The notes: generated by a model from the sequence alone, not told the origin. Positions 34,162 through 42,622 are shown, numbered from the stretch's first letter. The stretch is DNA of 64,000 bases from an uncultured Ruminococcus sp. (GCA_910576995.1 CAJTLC010000015.1:1-64000), one strand, 5' to 3'. A program made the numbers and translations.

Positions 34162-35475
34162 TCAATAGCCCTCGTTCTTCAATTCAGCAACTATACCTGC
34201 ATAGAATTCGCGAACGTCGAACCCGTCAATGTTCTCGCGAAGAAGGTCGATCATATCCCCATGACTGATTCCGCGGCGTTTTTTTGCCTGAACGAGCCGG
34301 AATCGACCATGAGCCGCCGAGCCTGTCCATACAAGACCGTCATTCGGACCGTTCAGCTTTTTCATGAGTAGATATCCTGCATTCAGGGGAAATCCGGCTG
34401 AAAATGCATTCTTCATAACAGACATACAGCTTCTGTAGGAAACATTCGGCGAATCTTCCATGCAGGATTCCAATTCAGCAACGCTTTCAGGGCATAAATC
34501 CCGCACGCCTGCCATAAAATCAGGCGCTTTATCACCAAGGATCCCGAACATGGAATTATACCGTTTCGCTATCCAAGCGGCAAGTCCGTCCGGAAATTTT
34601 TTAAGCAGATACGCAGCCATTTCACAGCCTTTATGCGGAGTATTTATCGTTGTAAGCGTTGCAACATACTCGTCCAGACCAAGTGTGCTTATTGCATATC
34701 TTGCGTCGAGACCGCCTTTTGAATGGGCGATGATATTCACCTTTTCAGCGCCGCTTTCGTGGATTATACGAAGAATTTTTTCACGCAGTTCCGCGGCGCT
34801 GTCTGGTATCGACAGTGCGGACTGTTGATTTCCATAATAAACGCTTGCGCCGTTTCTGGTCAGCGTTGCAGGAACTCTTCCCCAGTAATTCATCAGCTGC
34901 CAATCGCGGAAGAAGATACCATGAACCATAACTATCGGATATTTCGTTTTACAGATCTCGTTTTCTGCGCGGACATTTTCCATTTCAGCCTTATCGGCTT
35001 CGAAAATATACTCGCGCTTTGCCTTTTTGTAGAATCGCCATATCAGCACAAGATTGATCACAGGCGCCCACCAGAATATCAACAAAAATACATAATCCAG
35101 TATCTTTATTTGTTTGGCACCGATAACTGTCCGCACGAATCCTGCAAAAAATACGAGAATTATCGCCAGAACGGGCATTACGATCGAGAAGATTTTCGGA
35201 AGCGTTCCTGCGTCCGAAAAGCAAAAATACAAAACGACTATTATCGTTTCGGGTATAAGCGAAGCGGCTGATATCCAGATAAGACTTGTGCCGCGCCGCA
35301 GTGAACGAAGTCGGAATCCTTTCACGAAACCTTTCACTGGAGTCGGCTCGCTTCGTATAAGATCAACAATAAAAAGTATGGATATTATTAACGTACCTGC
35401 AATTTTTACAACGGTATGAATCCTAAATTCCGTCCACATGGGAATAAGATTATAAAAAACAAGCAGAAAGATCAA
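34162..35475 (-). CDS. Membrane-anchored lipase / alpha-beta hydrolase
   Basis: About 437 residues. The N-terminal ~150 residues hold four membrane helices. A triacylglycerol-lipase-like alpha/beta hydrolase domain follows: oxyanion-hole region YPIVMVHGIFF, nucleophile elbow NIIAHSKGGLDARY (Ser) and a late His in ISHGDMIDLL. Start choice is awkward. The TTG at 35475 is 22 bases from a perfect AGGAGG site, whereas an ATA codon at 35490-35488 sits exactly 8 bases after it. Translation may start at ATA, or an ATG may have mutated. No ATG alternative lies before the first helices. Substrate likely a lipid ester; not determinable. Confidence 0.8.
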   Translation of the reverse strand: MIFLLVFYNLIPMWTEFRIHTVVKIAGTLIISILFIVDLIRSEPTPVKGFVKGFRLRSLRRGTSLIWISAASLIPETIIVVLYFCFSDAGTLPKIFSIVMPVLAIILVFFAGFVRTVIGAKQIKILDYVFLLIFWWAPVINLVLIWRFYKKAKREYIFEADKAEMENVRAENEICKTKYPIVMVHGIFFRDWQLMNYWGRVPATLTRNGASVYYGNQQSALSIPDSAAELREKILRIIHESGAEKVNIIAHSKGGLDARYAISTLGLDEYVATLTTINTPHKGCEMAAYLLKKFPDGLAAWIAKRYNSMFGILGDKAPDFMAGVRDLCPESVAELESCMEDSPNVSYRSCMSVMKNAFSAGFPLNAGYLLMKKLNGPNDGLVWTGSAAHGRFRLVQAKKRRGISHGDMIDLLRENIDGFDVREFYAGIVAELKNEGY

Positions 35476-35517
35476 ATCGAAATACTTTATAACGAACGCC
35501 TCCTATATTAAACCAAA

Positions 35518-35546
35518 ATGGCTGTCCCAGATGTCGGAACAGCCAT
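35518..35546 (-). terminator. Hairpin upstream of the lipase, probable terminator
   Basis: On the minus strand ATGGCTGTTCC-GACATCT-GGGACAGCCAT followed by TTTTGGTTT. It lies between the zinc-ribbon gene and the lipase. Confidence 0.6.
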
Positions 35547-35648
35547 TGATCAAGAACAGATTTTGGAAGCTGCGTTCATAGAGAAGCTGCGCGGGTTTTC
35601 AAGCATATTGCGCCAAAATCAAGCAATTCTATTTACGCAGTTAAATGA

Positions 35649-36083
35649 TCAATAATTCTTGTTTGAATCTGCATTAAAGAATTGATTGCTGCTTTCGGTA
35701 TAATAATCATTAGGTTCGAGCGACATAAAATCATCGTCCTCCATTTCGGGGAGACGCGCGCCGCAGCGACCACAGAACTGGAAACGCTCGTTAACTTCAG
35801 CGTCGCACTTAGGACAGATCTTATAGCCTCTGATACCATTAAGTTCAAATCTCATCTTCTTGATTCTTCTGCGGCGAGTATCAATGTCATCGCACAGAAT
35901 TTTCAGATTTGCAGGATCTTCGTTGGGATTTTTGTAATATTTTTTACCAATATCGGTAAAAATCTCAACGATTCTCTCCTCTTCGTATAAAATCTTTCTT
36001 TTGAGGTTATTAGCCTCCGAAATACTCTTGGTCTTATCGGTAACGCCCTTGCTGACGCCGCCGATCTTATCGAGAATACCCAT
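35649..36083 (-). CDS. Cytosolic zinc-ribbon protein
   Basis: 144 residues. Residues 1-80 are helical and basic (MGILDKIGGVSKGVTDKTKSISEAN...), then a CPKCDAEVNERFQFCGRCGARL zinc ribbon and an acidic, Asn-rich tail. There is no membrane segment. The family is common in Ruminococcus but I know no function. ATG 36083 has AAGGAG eight bases upstream. Its mRNA leader consists almost wholly of palindromic element J. Confidence 0.8.
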   Translation of the reverse strand: MGILDKIGGVSKGVTDKTKSISEANNLKRKILYEEERIVEIFTDIGKKYYKNPNEDPANLKILCDDIDTRRRRIKKMRFELNGIRGYKICPKCDAEVNERFQFCGRCGARLPEMEDDDFMSLEPNDYYTESSNQFFNADSNKNY

Positions 36084-36126
36084 GATGATCACTCCTTATT
36101 TTAGTGCAGTGTCGAATTGCTCTGCT

Positions 36127-36286
36127 TATACTAAACGTCATTACAAATCATACATAGCTGTCGGAATATTTTTCACATAACTGCGTTGTCGTCGTCACTG
36201 TGCGACAGCACGCTTTCCTCCTCCGCCTTGTTATGTAGAAAATTTCCTTGACATCTATTGTACGATTTGCAATGTCGTTTAGCATA
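36127..36286. repeat. Palindromic element J (second family) forming a leader
   Basis: About 160 bp. Outer arms TATACTAAACGTCATTAC and, inverted, GCAATGTCGTTTAGCATA are imperfect over about 50 bases. The core GCGTTGTCGTCGTCAC ... GCACGCTTTCCTCCTCCGCC is the inverse of the core of element I. It begins about 8 bases after the predicted start site of the zinc-ribbon gene. Confidence 0.85.
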
Positions 36287-36300
36287 ATTTTCATAAATAC

Positions 36301-36329
36301 ATTATACAATTTTTTTGCTCATTTGTCAA
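36301..36329 (-). promoter_or_regulatory. Promoter of the zinc-ribbon gene
   Basis: Minus strand TTGACA (36329-36324), 17-base spacer, TATAAT (36306-36301). The expected start near 36294 abuts element J. Confidence 0.85.
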
Positions 36330-36447
36330 GTGGAATACAACATAAAGATAAGGCATTAAATATACTTTTACAAATTTTCATCATTTTGCATAATTTTGTA
36401 TTAAATTATCCTGAGCAAATCTTCGAAAATTTATACACAATGCACAA

Positions 36448-36876
36448 TCAAGCTAAATCGTTTTCCGTAAGCGTAATTATACCGTTATCAGTGAGAACCT
36501 TTACGGCAGCCGCATTATCGTCAACGCGGATAGCAAAACAGGCTGTATTGTCAAACACTCCCGTAAAGGCATAAAGATATTCAAGATTTACATTGTGGCT
36601 GCCGAGAATATCAAGCACGCGGCTGAGTTGTCCCGGAGCGTCGGGAATCGAGATCACAAGCAGTTCTGTAACTGTCACGGCGTAAGAAGCTGATTTCAAT
36701 ACGCTGACCGCCTTATCGGTATCCTGAACTATCATACGCAGAATTCCGAAATCTGACGTATCCGCAAGGCTGAGAGCGCGAACATTCACGCCGCTTTCCT
36801 TGATAAGTTTCATGACGCCCGCAAGCTGAGCAGGCTTATTATCCACGAAAACCGAGATTTGTTTTGCATTTGCCAT
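36448..36876 (-). CDS. Tandem ACT-domain protein
   Basis: 142 residues made of two ACT domains (about 5-68 and 72-140), each with the ligand loop pattern, NKPAQLAGVMKLIKESGVNVRAL and DAPGQLSRVLDILGSHNVNLEYL. ACT domains bind amino acids. This kind of stand-alone protein sits next to phenylacetate-CoA ligase and indolepyruvate oxidoreductase in many anaerobes, suggesting sensing of aromatic or branched-chain amino acids. GGAGG site present. Last gene of the ior operon, 26 bases after paaK. Confidence 0.88.
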   Translation of the reverse strand: MANAKQISVFVDNKPAQLAGVMKLIKESGVNVRALSLADTSDFGILRMIVQDTDKAVSVLKSASYAVTVTELLVISIPDAPGQLSRVLDILGSHNVNLEYLYAFTGVFDNTACFAIRVDDNAAAVKVLTDNGIITLTENDLA

Positions 36877-36902
36877 AAAAAATCCTCCTTTATAGTTGTT
36901 TA

Positions 36903-38210
36903 TTAATCGTGCAGCTTACGTTTGTCAATCACGCGAACTGCCTTGCCTTCGCTTCGTGTGATTGATTTAGGACTTACAAGATGAACCTTGGGATTAATTC
37001 CCAGCATAGTCTTAATCGCAAGCGCAAGCGCTTTCTCCTGAGCCTGCATATCCTTTACCTTGTCGGAGAACTGCTCCGGATTCATCTCAACGCTGATATC
37101 GAGCGTATCCGTATTATTCATTCTGTCAACTTCAATAAGATAATTCGGCGTATAACCCTGCTCGATAAGAACCGTCTCGATCTGCGACGGGAAAACGTTT
37201 ACGCCGCGGATAATAAGCATATCGTCGCTTCTGCCCATCGGCTTGCTCATCTTTATAAGGGTACGTCCGCACGAGCATTTTTTGCGGCTGAGAACGCAGA
37301 GGTCGCGTGTACGATAACGGAGAAGCGGAAAAGCTTCTTTGGTAATGCTGGTGAATACAAGTTCGCCGACCTCTCCCTCAGGGAGAACTTCGCCTGTTTC
37401 CGGATTGATAATTTCGGGGATAAAATGATCCTCGTTTATGTGCATTCCCGTCTGCTCGGAACATTCGAAAGCAACGCCGGGACCGCTTGTCTCCGTAAGT
37501 CCGTAAATATCATAAGCCTTGATTCCGAGGGATTCCTCAATAGAACGGCGCATTTCCTCCGTCCATGGTTCAGCTCCGAAAATACCCGCTTTCAGCTTTA
37601 TATCGTCGGTAGTATATCCCATATCATGAAGAGTTTCACCAATATACGCCGCATATGAAGGAGTACAGCAAAGAATTGTCGCGCCAAGATCGCGCATGAA
37701 AGTAATCTGCCTTTCAGTATTTCCGCTGGACATAGGCAAAGTAAGACAGCCGACTTTATGAGAACCGCCGTTAAGACCCGGACCGCCCGTAAACAGACCG
37801 TAACCGTAGCATACCTGACATACATCCTCGTTAGTTCCGCCTGCCGCAACTATTGCACGGGCGCAGCAATTTTCCCAGAGGTCGATATCGTTCTGCGTAT
37901 AGAACGCAACTACGCGCTTTCCTGTAGTTCCGCTTGTCGACTGAATCCTTACGCAGTCGCTGAGGGGCTTCGCAAGAAGTCCGTATGGATAAGCGTCTCG
38001 AAGATCGGATTTTGTGAGAAAGGGCAGCTTGCGAAGATCGTCAACAGACTGAATATCTTCCGGTTTAACGCCCTTTTCGTCCATAAGATCGCGATAATAC
38101 TTGACATTCTCATAAACGTGCTTGACCTGCGCCGTAAGCCTTTCATTCTGAAGCTTCCGCATATCCTCAAAAGACATGGTCTCTATTTCTTTATTCCAAT
38201 AATTTTCCAT
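36903..38210 (-). CDS. paaK: Phenylacetate-CoA ligase
   Basis: 435 residues, ANL superfamily. It activates an aryl acid (phenylacetate, or indoleacetate in related operons) with ATP and CoA. The P-loop is RIQSTSGTTGKRVVAFYT, the A5 region YGLTETSGPGVA, and the hinge RSDDMLIIRGVNVFPSQIE; the C-terminal lysine region is RSEGKAVRVIDKR. AAGGAG precedes ATG 38210. Next to iorB and iorA, it can run either from aryl-CoA to aryl acid with ATP gain or in reverse for amino-acid synthesis. Confidence 0.93.
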   Translation of the reverse strand: MENYWNKEIETMSFEDMRKLQNERLTAQVKHVYENVKYYRDLMDEKGVKPEDIQSVDDLRKLPFLTKSDLRDAYPYGLLAKPLSDCVRIQSTSGTTGKRVVAFYTQNDIDLWENCCARAIVAAGGTNEDVCQVCYGYGLFTGGPGLNGGSHKVGCLTLPMSSGNTERQITFMRDLGATILCCTPSYAAYIGETLHDMGYTTDDIKLKAGIFGAEPWTEEMRRSIEESLGIKAYDIYGLTETSGPGVAFECSEQTGMHINEDHFIPEIINPETGEVLPEGEVGELVFTSITKEAFPLLRYRTRDLCVLSRKKCSCGRTLIKMSKPMGRSDDMLIIRGVNVFPSQIETVLIEQGYTPNYLIEVDRMNNTDTLDISVEMNPEQFSDKVKDMQAQEKALALAIKTMLGINPKVHLVSPKSITRSEGKAVRVIDKRKLHD

Positions 38211-38227
38211 GACAAACTACTCCTTAA

Positions 38228-38800
38228 TTACAATTCCGCGCCCAGACGAAAAGCTGTTTTGTTCATTTCAAGAAATTTCGCAGGAACGCACTTTTCAAGC
38301 GCATTCTGCCAAAGTTCCGCAGAAAAATCCATATATTTGGACAACACGCCCATCAGCACAACGTTTGAAGCCTTTGCAGAACCTGCCTGCTCCGCAAGAG
38401 AAAGCGCGTCAGCCGTTACTATATCAGCGCCGGCAGCCTTTATTTTTTCTGCGAGATCTTCGGGATAAGCAGCAGCTCCCGTAATTACCGGCATAGGATC
38501 GATCTGCTGCGTCGAAGTTACAAGAAGTCCTCCCTTTTTCAGATAAGGCAGCGATCTTGCGGCTTCGAGCATTTCGAACGATACCACGATATCGGCTTCG
38601 CCCTTCTCAATTATCGGAGAATAAACTTTATCGCCATATTTAACATAAGTAACAACGCTTCCGCCGCGCTGACTCATACCATGAACTTCGCTTACCTTAA
38701 CATCAAATCCACTGTCGAGAAGAACGCTCCCCAGCAGCCTTGAAGCGAGCAGCGAACCTTGTCCGCCGACGCCGACTATCATTATTGATTTAGTTTCCAT
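38228..38800 (-). CDS. iorB: Indolepyruvate:ferredoxin oxidoreductase, beta subunit
   Basis: 190 residues, pyruvate-ferredoxin-oxidoreductase gamma-type domain. The start VGVGGQGSLLASRLLGSVLLDSGFDVKVSEVHGMSQRGG carries the typical GGQG and HGMSQRGG motifs. With IorA it oxidises aryl-pyruvates from aromatic amino acids to aryl-acetyl-CoA, reducing ferredoxin. ATG 38800 chosen; an upstream TTG frame is possible. It is split from iorA by a membrane-protein gene, and its upstream region carries the 51-nt CRISPR-like motif, 19 bases before the ATG. Confidence 0.92.
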   Translation of the reverse strand: METKSIMIVGVGGQGSLLASRLLGSVLLDSGFDVKVSEVHGMSQRGGSVVTYVKYGDKVYSPIIEKGEADIVVSFEMLEAARSLPYLKKGGLLVTSTQQIDPMPVITGAAAYPEDLAEKIKAAGADIVTADALSLAEQAGSAKASNVVLMGVLSKYMDFSAELWQNALEKCVPAKFLEMNKTAFRLGAEL

Positions 38801-38818
38801 ATGTATCAATACCTTTCA

Positions 38819-38869
38819 TATTTCAATCCACATACTCCTTCAGGAGCATGGCGCCAAAAATGTATAGTT
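38819..38869 (-). repeat. CRISPR-repeat-like leader motif, copy 2
   Basis: Minus strand: AACTATACATTTTTGG, CGC, hairpin CATGCTCC-TGAA-GGAGTATG, then TGGATTGAAATA. The same length as the copy at 20731-20781, with compensating changes in the stem (C-loop closing pair, G-U for G-C). It lies 19 bases upstream of iorB. An upstream AACTATA repeat (AGTATAGTTACATTTG...AACTATAC) may form an alternative hairpin. Confidence 0.7.
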
Positions 38870-38977
38870 TTTTAACAAATGTAACTATACTATCTGAATT
38901 GCCTCGTGTCAGTAAGAGATATCTTCCCGCCACTGCTGTTATGAAGCGGAAAGCCATCGCCTATAGAGACGGAAAAC

Positions 38978-39505
38978 TCAACGTCTCTTGAAGAGTATGG
39001 CAAATCCGCCAAGCAGACCAAAAAGTTCAGCCTTTATCAGTCCCCAGATGTACTCGCCTTTAAGATCGAACATTTCGAAAATCTCTCCTAAATGTAAGAA
39101 ACATTTGAAGAATGTGAATTCGCCTATCCCCTCGTCAGCGAGTAAACTTGAAATTTCCCATGCATATTCAATACGTACCGCAAAGAAAATTGCAAGCAGA
39201 AACACAACAGCGCATATCGCCATTCCCAGAATCATAGGCGGATTTCCTTTTTTAGTCATAAATCCGAATCCGAAAACCGAACCTGCTGCAATCAGAATTC
39301 CTATAGCCGAAAAGATGAAGCCCAGCTTTCCCACGATTATCCAAAGGAGCATTCCCGGAATTGCACCGACTACCGCGCCAAGCAAGCCTTTCAGCAGCGT
39401 TATTACTGTAGACTCACTGCTGTACGATGAGCCATAGTTGTTGTAATCACCATAATTGTATGCGGAGTTCGGATCGCTATATCCGTTATTATTAAAATTA
39501 TTCAT
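38978..39505 (-). CDS. Asn/Tyr-rich N-terminus membrane protein inside the ior operon
   Basis: 175 residues. The N-terminal ~32 residues are Asn/Tyr/Ser/Gly-rich (MNNFNNNGYSDPNSAYNYGD), followed by four hydrophobic helices (LLKGLLGAVVGAIPGMLLWI, LGFIFSAIGILIAAGSVFGFGF, MILGMAICAVVFLLAIFF, LIKAELFGLLGGFAILF). I recognise no family. ATG 39505 has AGAGGT upstream. It lies between iorA and iorB, which are normally adjacent, so it may be an insertion into the operon; the next gene has its own CRISPR-like leader. Confidence 0.78.
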   Translation of the reverse strand: MNNFNNNGYSDPNSAYNYGDYNNYGSSYSSESTVITLLKGLLGAVVGAIPGMLLWIIVGKLGFIFSAIGILIAAGSVFGFGFMTKKGNPPMILGMAICAVVFLLAIFFAVRIEYAWEISSLLADEGIGEFTFFKCFLHLGEIFEMFDLKGEYIWGLIKAELFGLLGGFAILFKRR

Positions 39506-39535
39506 ATAAACCTCTTTTCTAAGCGTCAATTGTTT

Positions 39536-41269
39536 TTATTCGTTTATCGCGCCGAGTCTGCACTGTTCCATGCAGATTCCGCAGCCTACGCACTGCGTAT
39601 GATCTATGACAGCCTTGCCTTCCTTAATTGAGATTGCAGGGCAGCCCAGCTTCATACACTGCTTGCATCCCACACATTTATCGGCGTCAACCTTGAAAGG
39701 CGGATTATGCTTAACATATTTAAGCAATGCACACGGACGACGGGAAATAATAACGCTCGCCTCGTCGGCAGTCAGTTCTTCCTTGATAGCCGCTTCAGTC
39801 TCTGCAAGCTTGTATGGATCGACAACGCGAACTCGCTTGATACCGATAGCACGGCAAAGCTGTTCCAGATCGACAGCCGCAGCAGGATCGCCCTTAAGAT
39901 TCTTACCTGTTGTGGGATTCTGCTGATGACCTGTCATTCCTGTTATGGAATTGTCAAGAATAATAACGGTTGAATTTGAATTGTTATAGGCAATATTGAC
40001 AAGACCAGTCATTCCGCTGTGCATAAACGTGGAATCTCCAATAACAGCCACTGTTTTATGCTCGGATTCGCTGCCGCGCACCTTATTGAAACCATGCAGA
40101 GCCGAGATCGACGCTCCCATGCAGATAGTCGTATCAACAGCGTTAAGCGGAGCAGCCGCACCCAAAGTATAGCAGCCGATATCGCCCGAAACCGTAATAT
40201 CCAGCTTTTTCAGGCAATAGAAAAGTCCGCGGTGGGGACAGCCTGCGCACATTACAGGAGGACGTACCGGGATTTCCTCTTCGAGAACGGTACTCTCATT
40301 TTCGGTTCCGAGGACAGCCTTTCTGATCTGCGCACTGCTTATTTCGCCGATATTTCCGAATATCGACTTGCCCTCAACATTGGTTACGCCGATATTTCTG
40401 CAATGAGATTCTATAATGCCGTCAAGTTCCTCGACAACGATTATTCGCTCATATTCTGCGCAAAAATCATGGATAAGCTTTTCGGGAAGCGGATTTACCA
40501 TACCAAGTTTAAGTACGGCGGCGCTGTCTCCGAGAGCCTCCTTAACATACTGATAAGCCGCTCCGTTGGTGATTATACCCAGTTCTTTGCTTTCGGAATT
40601 CTCAATGCGGTTCAGCGCAGAAGTTTCAGCATATTCGGCAAGTTTTTTCGTGCGCTCCTCAACAAATACGTGGCGACCCTTTGCAAATGCAGGCATCATA
40701 ACGTATTTACGGGGATTTTTGGTGTATTCTTTCAATTCAAGTTCAACACGTTCTTCTGTATCGACAATGCTCTGGGAATGAGCTACGCGAGTCGACATAC
40801 GCACGATAACGGGCGTATCAAACTGCTCGGAAATATCGTAGGCAAGCTTTACAAAATCTCGGCATTCCGCGGAATCCGAGGGTTCAAGCATTGGAACTTT
40901 CGACGCTATGGCATGATGACGGCTGTCCTGCTCATTCTGCGAGGAATGCATACCCTGATCGTCGGCGACCGCGATTACCATTCCTCCGTTTACGCCTGTA
41001 TAAGCGGCTGTATACAGCGGATCAGCGGCAACGTTAAGTCCCACGTGCTTCATACCGCAAAAGCTTCTTGCGCCTGCGATGCTCGCACCGAGAGCCGCCT
41101 CCATGGCAACTTTTTCATTCGGCGCCCATTCGGCATATACCTCGTCATATTTTGCGACCTCTTCGGTTATTTCGGTTGAAGGCGTACCCGGATAGCTCGA
41201 AACGAGCTTGCAGCCTGCCTCATAAAGTCCGCGGGCAAAAGCTTCGTTGCCCAACATTAATTTTTTCAT
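39536..41269 (-). CDS. iorA: Indolepyruvate:ferredoxin oxidoreductase, alpha subunit
   Basis: 577 residues. The N-terminal pyrimidine-binding thiamine-diphosphate domain begins LMLGNEAFARGLYEAGCKLVSSYPGTPSTE. The thiamine-diphosphate/metal motif is GDSTFMHSGMTGLVNIAYNN. The C-terminus carries two [4Fe-4S] ferredoxin motifs, CVGCKQCMKLGCP and CVGCGICMEQCRL. It converts aryl-pyruvates plus CoA to aryl-acetyl-CoA with iorB. Full length for the family. It starts 14 bases after the HAD phosphatase gene, so it is probably in the same transcript. Confidence 0.95.
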   Translation of the reverse strand: MKKLMLGNEAFARGLYEAGCKLVSSYPGTPSTEITEEVAKYDEVYAEWAPNEKVAMEAALGASIAGARSFCGMKHVGLNVAADPLYTAAYTGVNGGMVIAVADDQGMHSSQNEQDSRHHAIASKVPMLEPSDSAECRDFVKLAYDISEQFDTPVIVRMSTRVAHSQSIVDTEERVELELKEYTKNPRKYVMMPAFAKGRHVFVEERTKKLAEYAETSALNRIENSESKELGIITNGAAYQYVKEALGDSAAVLKLGMVNPLPEKLIHDFCAEYERIIVVEELDGIIESHCRNIGVTNVEGKSIFGNIGEISSAQIRKAVLGTENESTVLEEEIPVRPPVMCAGCPHRGLFYCLKKLDITVSGDIGCYTLGAAAPLNAVDTTICMGASISALHGFNKVRGSESEHKTVAVIGDSTFMHSGMTGLVNIAYNNSNSTVIILDNSITGMTGHQQNPTTGKNLKGDPAAAVDLEQLCRAIGIKRVRVVDPYKLAETEAAIKEELTADEASVIISRRPCALLKYVKHNPPFKVDADKCVGCKQCMKLGCPAISIKEGKAVIDHTQCVGCGICMEQCRLGAINE

Positions 41270-41283
41270 TTATCTTATTCCTT

Positions 41284-42105
41284 TCATATAGATTTACTTA
41301 ACAAATATTCCGCGACGCCATCATAAGCATTGCTGCCTATTACGATATCGGCAGCCTTTTTCACGTCGGGATGCGCGTTTCCAACGGCTATTTTAACATC
41401 AGCCTGACTGAACATACTAAGATCGTTCAGATTATCTCCGAAAGCCACAATGCGTTCAAATCCGTATTTTTCGCGGAGAAAACGAAGCCCGTTCGCCTTT
41501 GAAGCCTCCGAGGAAAACGTTTCCAGATACCACTCTTTGCTGTAATTGTCTTCGTAAAAAGCGTAATCTGCATTTTCCAGTTCAGCCGCCCTGTTTTTAA
41601 CGGGAAGCAGTTTTTCGCGATTTCCCGTGTAATTTATGTATATCTGCGTTCCGTCAAGACAATCGAGAACGTCGCCGCACTGTATAAACGGCTGCTCGAA
41701 TTTGCCCTTTCGTTCGGCGATATAAGCCTGCATCAGCTCGTTGTCGGCATGATCATAGCAAGTACAGAGCTTTCCGTCAACAAATTTGAAGACGAAACAG
41801 CGTATGCCGTTCTCATGAAACGACCGAACGAGTTCTTTCGCCGTATCTGTCGGTATATAGGCGTTTTTCAGGTATTCGTCATGAACAAGATCGTAAACGC
41901 ACGCGCCGTTATTAAGAATGCACGGCACATTGATATGCAGCGATTTCGTCAGCGATTTTGCGGAATATATCGTCCTCGCCGTAGCAAATGTGAAGTTCAT
42001 TCCGCCGTCGATAAGACGATTCAGAATTTCCACGGTTCGCTCCGAAAGTTTTCCCGTCGGTTCAAAAAGCGTTCCGTCAAGATCGGAAATATAAAGAGTT
42101 TTCAT
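41284..42105 (-). CDS. Cof-type HAD-superfamily phosphatase
   Basis: 273 residues. HAD motifs: DLDGTLF (nucleophile Asp near residue 8), TFATART (motif II), Lys in EASKANGLRFL, and GDNLNDLSMF (motif IV). A C2-type cap lies between motifs II and III. These enzymes dephosphorylate sugar phosphates, flavin mononucleotide or pyridoxal phosphate; the substrate is undetermined. ATG 42105 has AGGGGGG upstream. It is the first gene of the run ending with the ACT protein; a functional link to aryl-acid metabolism is not evident. Confidence 0.9.
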   Translation of the reverse strand: MKTLYISDLDGTLFEPTGKLSERTVEILNRLIDGGMNFTFATARTIYSAKSLTKSLHINVPCILNNGACVYDLVHDEYLKNAYIPTDTAKELVRSFHENGIRCFVFKFVDGKLCTCYDHADNELMQAYIAERKGKFEQPFIQCGDVLDCLDGTQIYINYTGNREKLLPVKNRAAELENADYAFYEDNYSKEWYLETFSSEASKANGLRFLREKYGFERIVAFGDNLNDLSMFSQADVKIAVGNAHPDVKKAADIVIGSNAYDGVAEYLLSKSI

Positions 42106-42381
42106 CAAAATCCCCCCTTATAAGAGCCTTAACAGGCTATAAGATCGCCTTATTAAATTATAACATAGAAAATTCAAAAAGTGAATATTTTTTTGTTTTA
42201 TAAAAAATTATTTGTACATAGTTACAAATTTCTTTGCATTTTTATGTGCAGTCTTACTAATTAGAATGGTTCAATAAATTTCCTATTAATTAAAATCGGG
42301 AAATATTTTCTATTATTTCCACAAAATTATGTTGAAAACTATGTTGAAAGCATTGAAAATCAACAAAATTAAAATGTGCTA

Positions 42382-42410
42382 TTGACATATTCAATTCAAC
42401 GTTGTATAAT
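42382..42410 (+). promoter_or_regulatory. Promoter of the folate operon
   Basis: TTGACA (42382-42387), 17-base spacer, TATAAT (42405-42410), about 45 bases before the riboswitch. Confidence 0.88.
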
Positions 42411-42454
42411 AAATTCGGCAACTGCAAAACTATATGATCATTCAGCATTGCCAA

Positions 42455-42553
42455 GAAGAGTAAAAATACGTTCGTAAAGTGTCAGTTGAACGGGGAGTTG
42501 TCAGCTGAACGAAAGACAAGTCGTCTGCGGTTCGTATTTTGCATCCCGCTTCA
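42455..42553 (+). promoter_or_regulatory. Tetrahydrofolate (THF) riboswitch
   Basis: The sequence fits the THF (folate) riboswitch. It has AGAGTA, helix AAAATACG / CGTATTTT, GTAAAGTG, helix TCAGTTGA / TCAGCTGA enclosing ACGGGGAGTTG, ACGAAAGAC..GTC, CTGCGGTTCG and GCATCCCGCTTC. These reproduce the class's conserved order and paired regions. It precedes folT-folC, the class's usual targets. The 70 nt between the aptamer and folT would hold the expression platform; the TTTACC..GGTTTTTT region may mask the AAGGAGG. Confidence 0.9.
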
Positions 42554-42622
42554 TAAGACATTTTAACCGAGTTATACTCCTTTACCTATGTCATTATGAT
42601 GTGGAAAAGGAGGTTTTTTATT

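Noticed and set aside
20731..38869. A true CRISPR array
   Set aside because: Only single repeat-like units 18 kb apart, no spacers, no leader and no cas genes in the window.
40019..41179. 386-codon ORF antisense to iorA
   Set aside because: It is a shadow of a well-conserved enzyme gene, lacks a ribosome site and has no recognisable domains.
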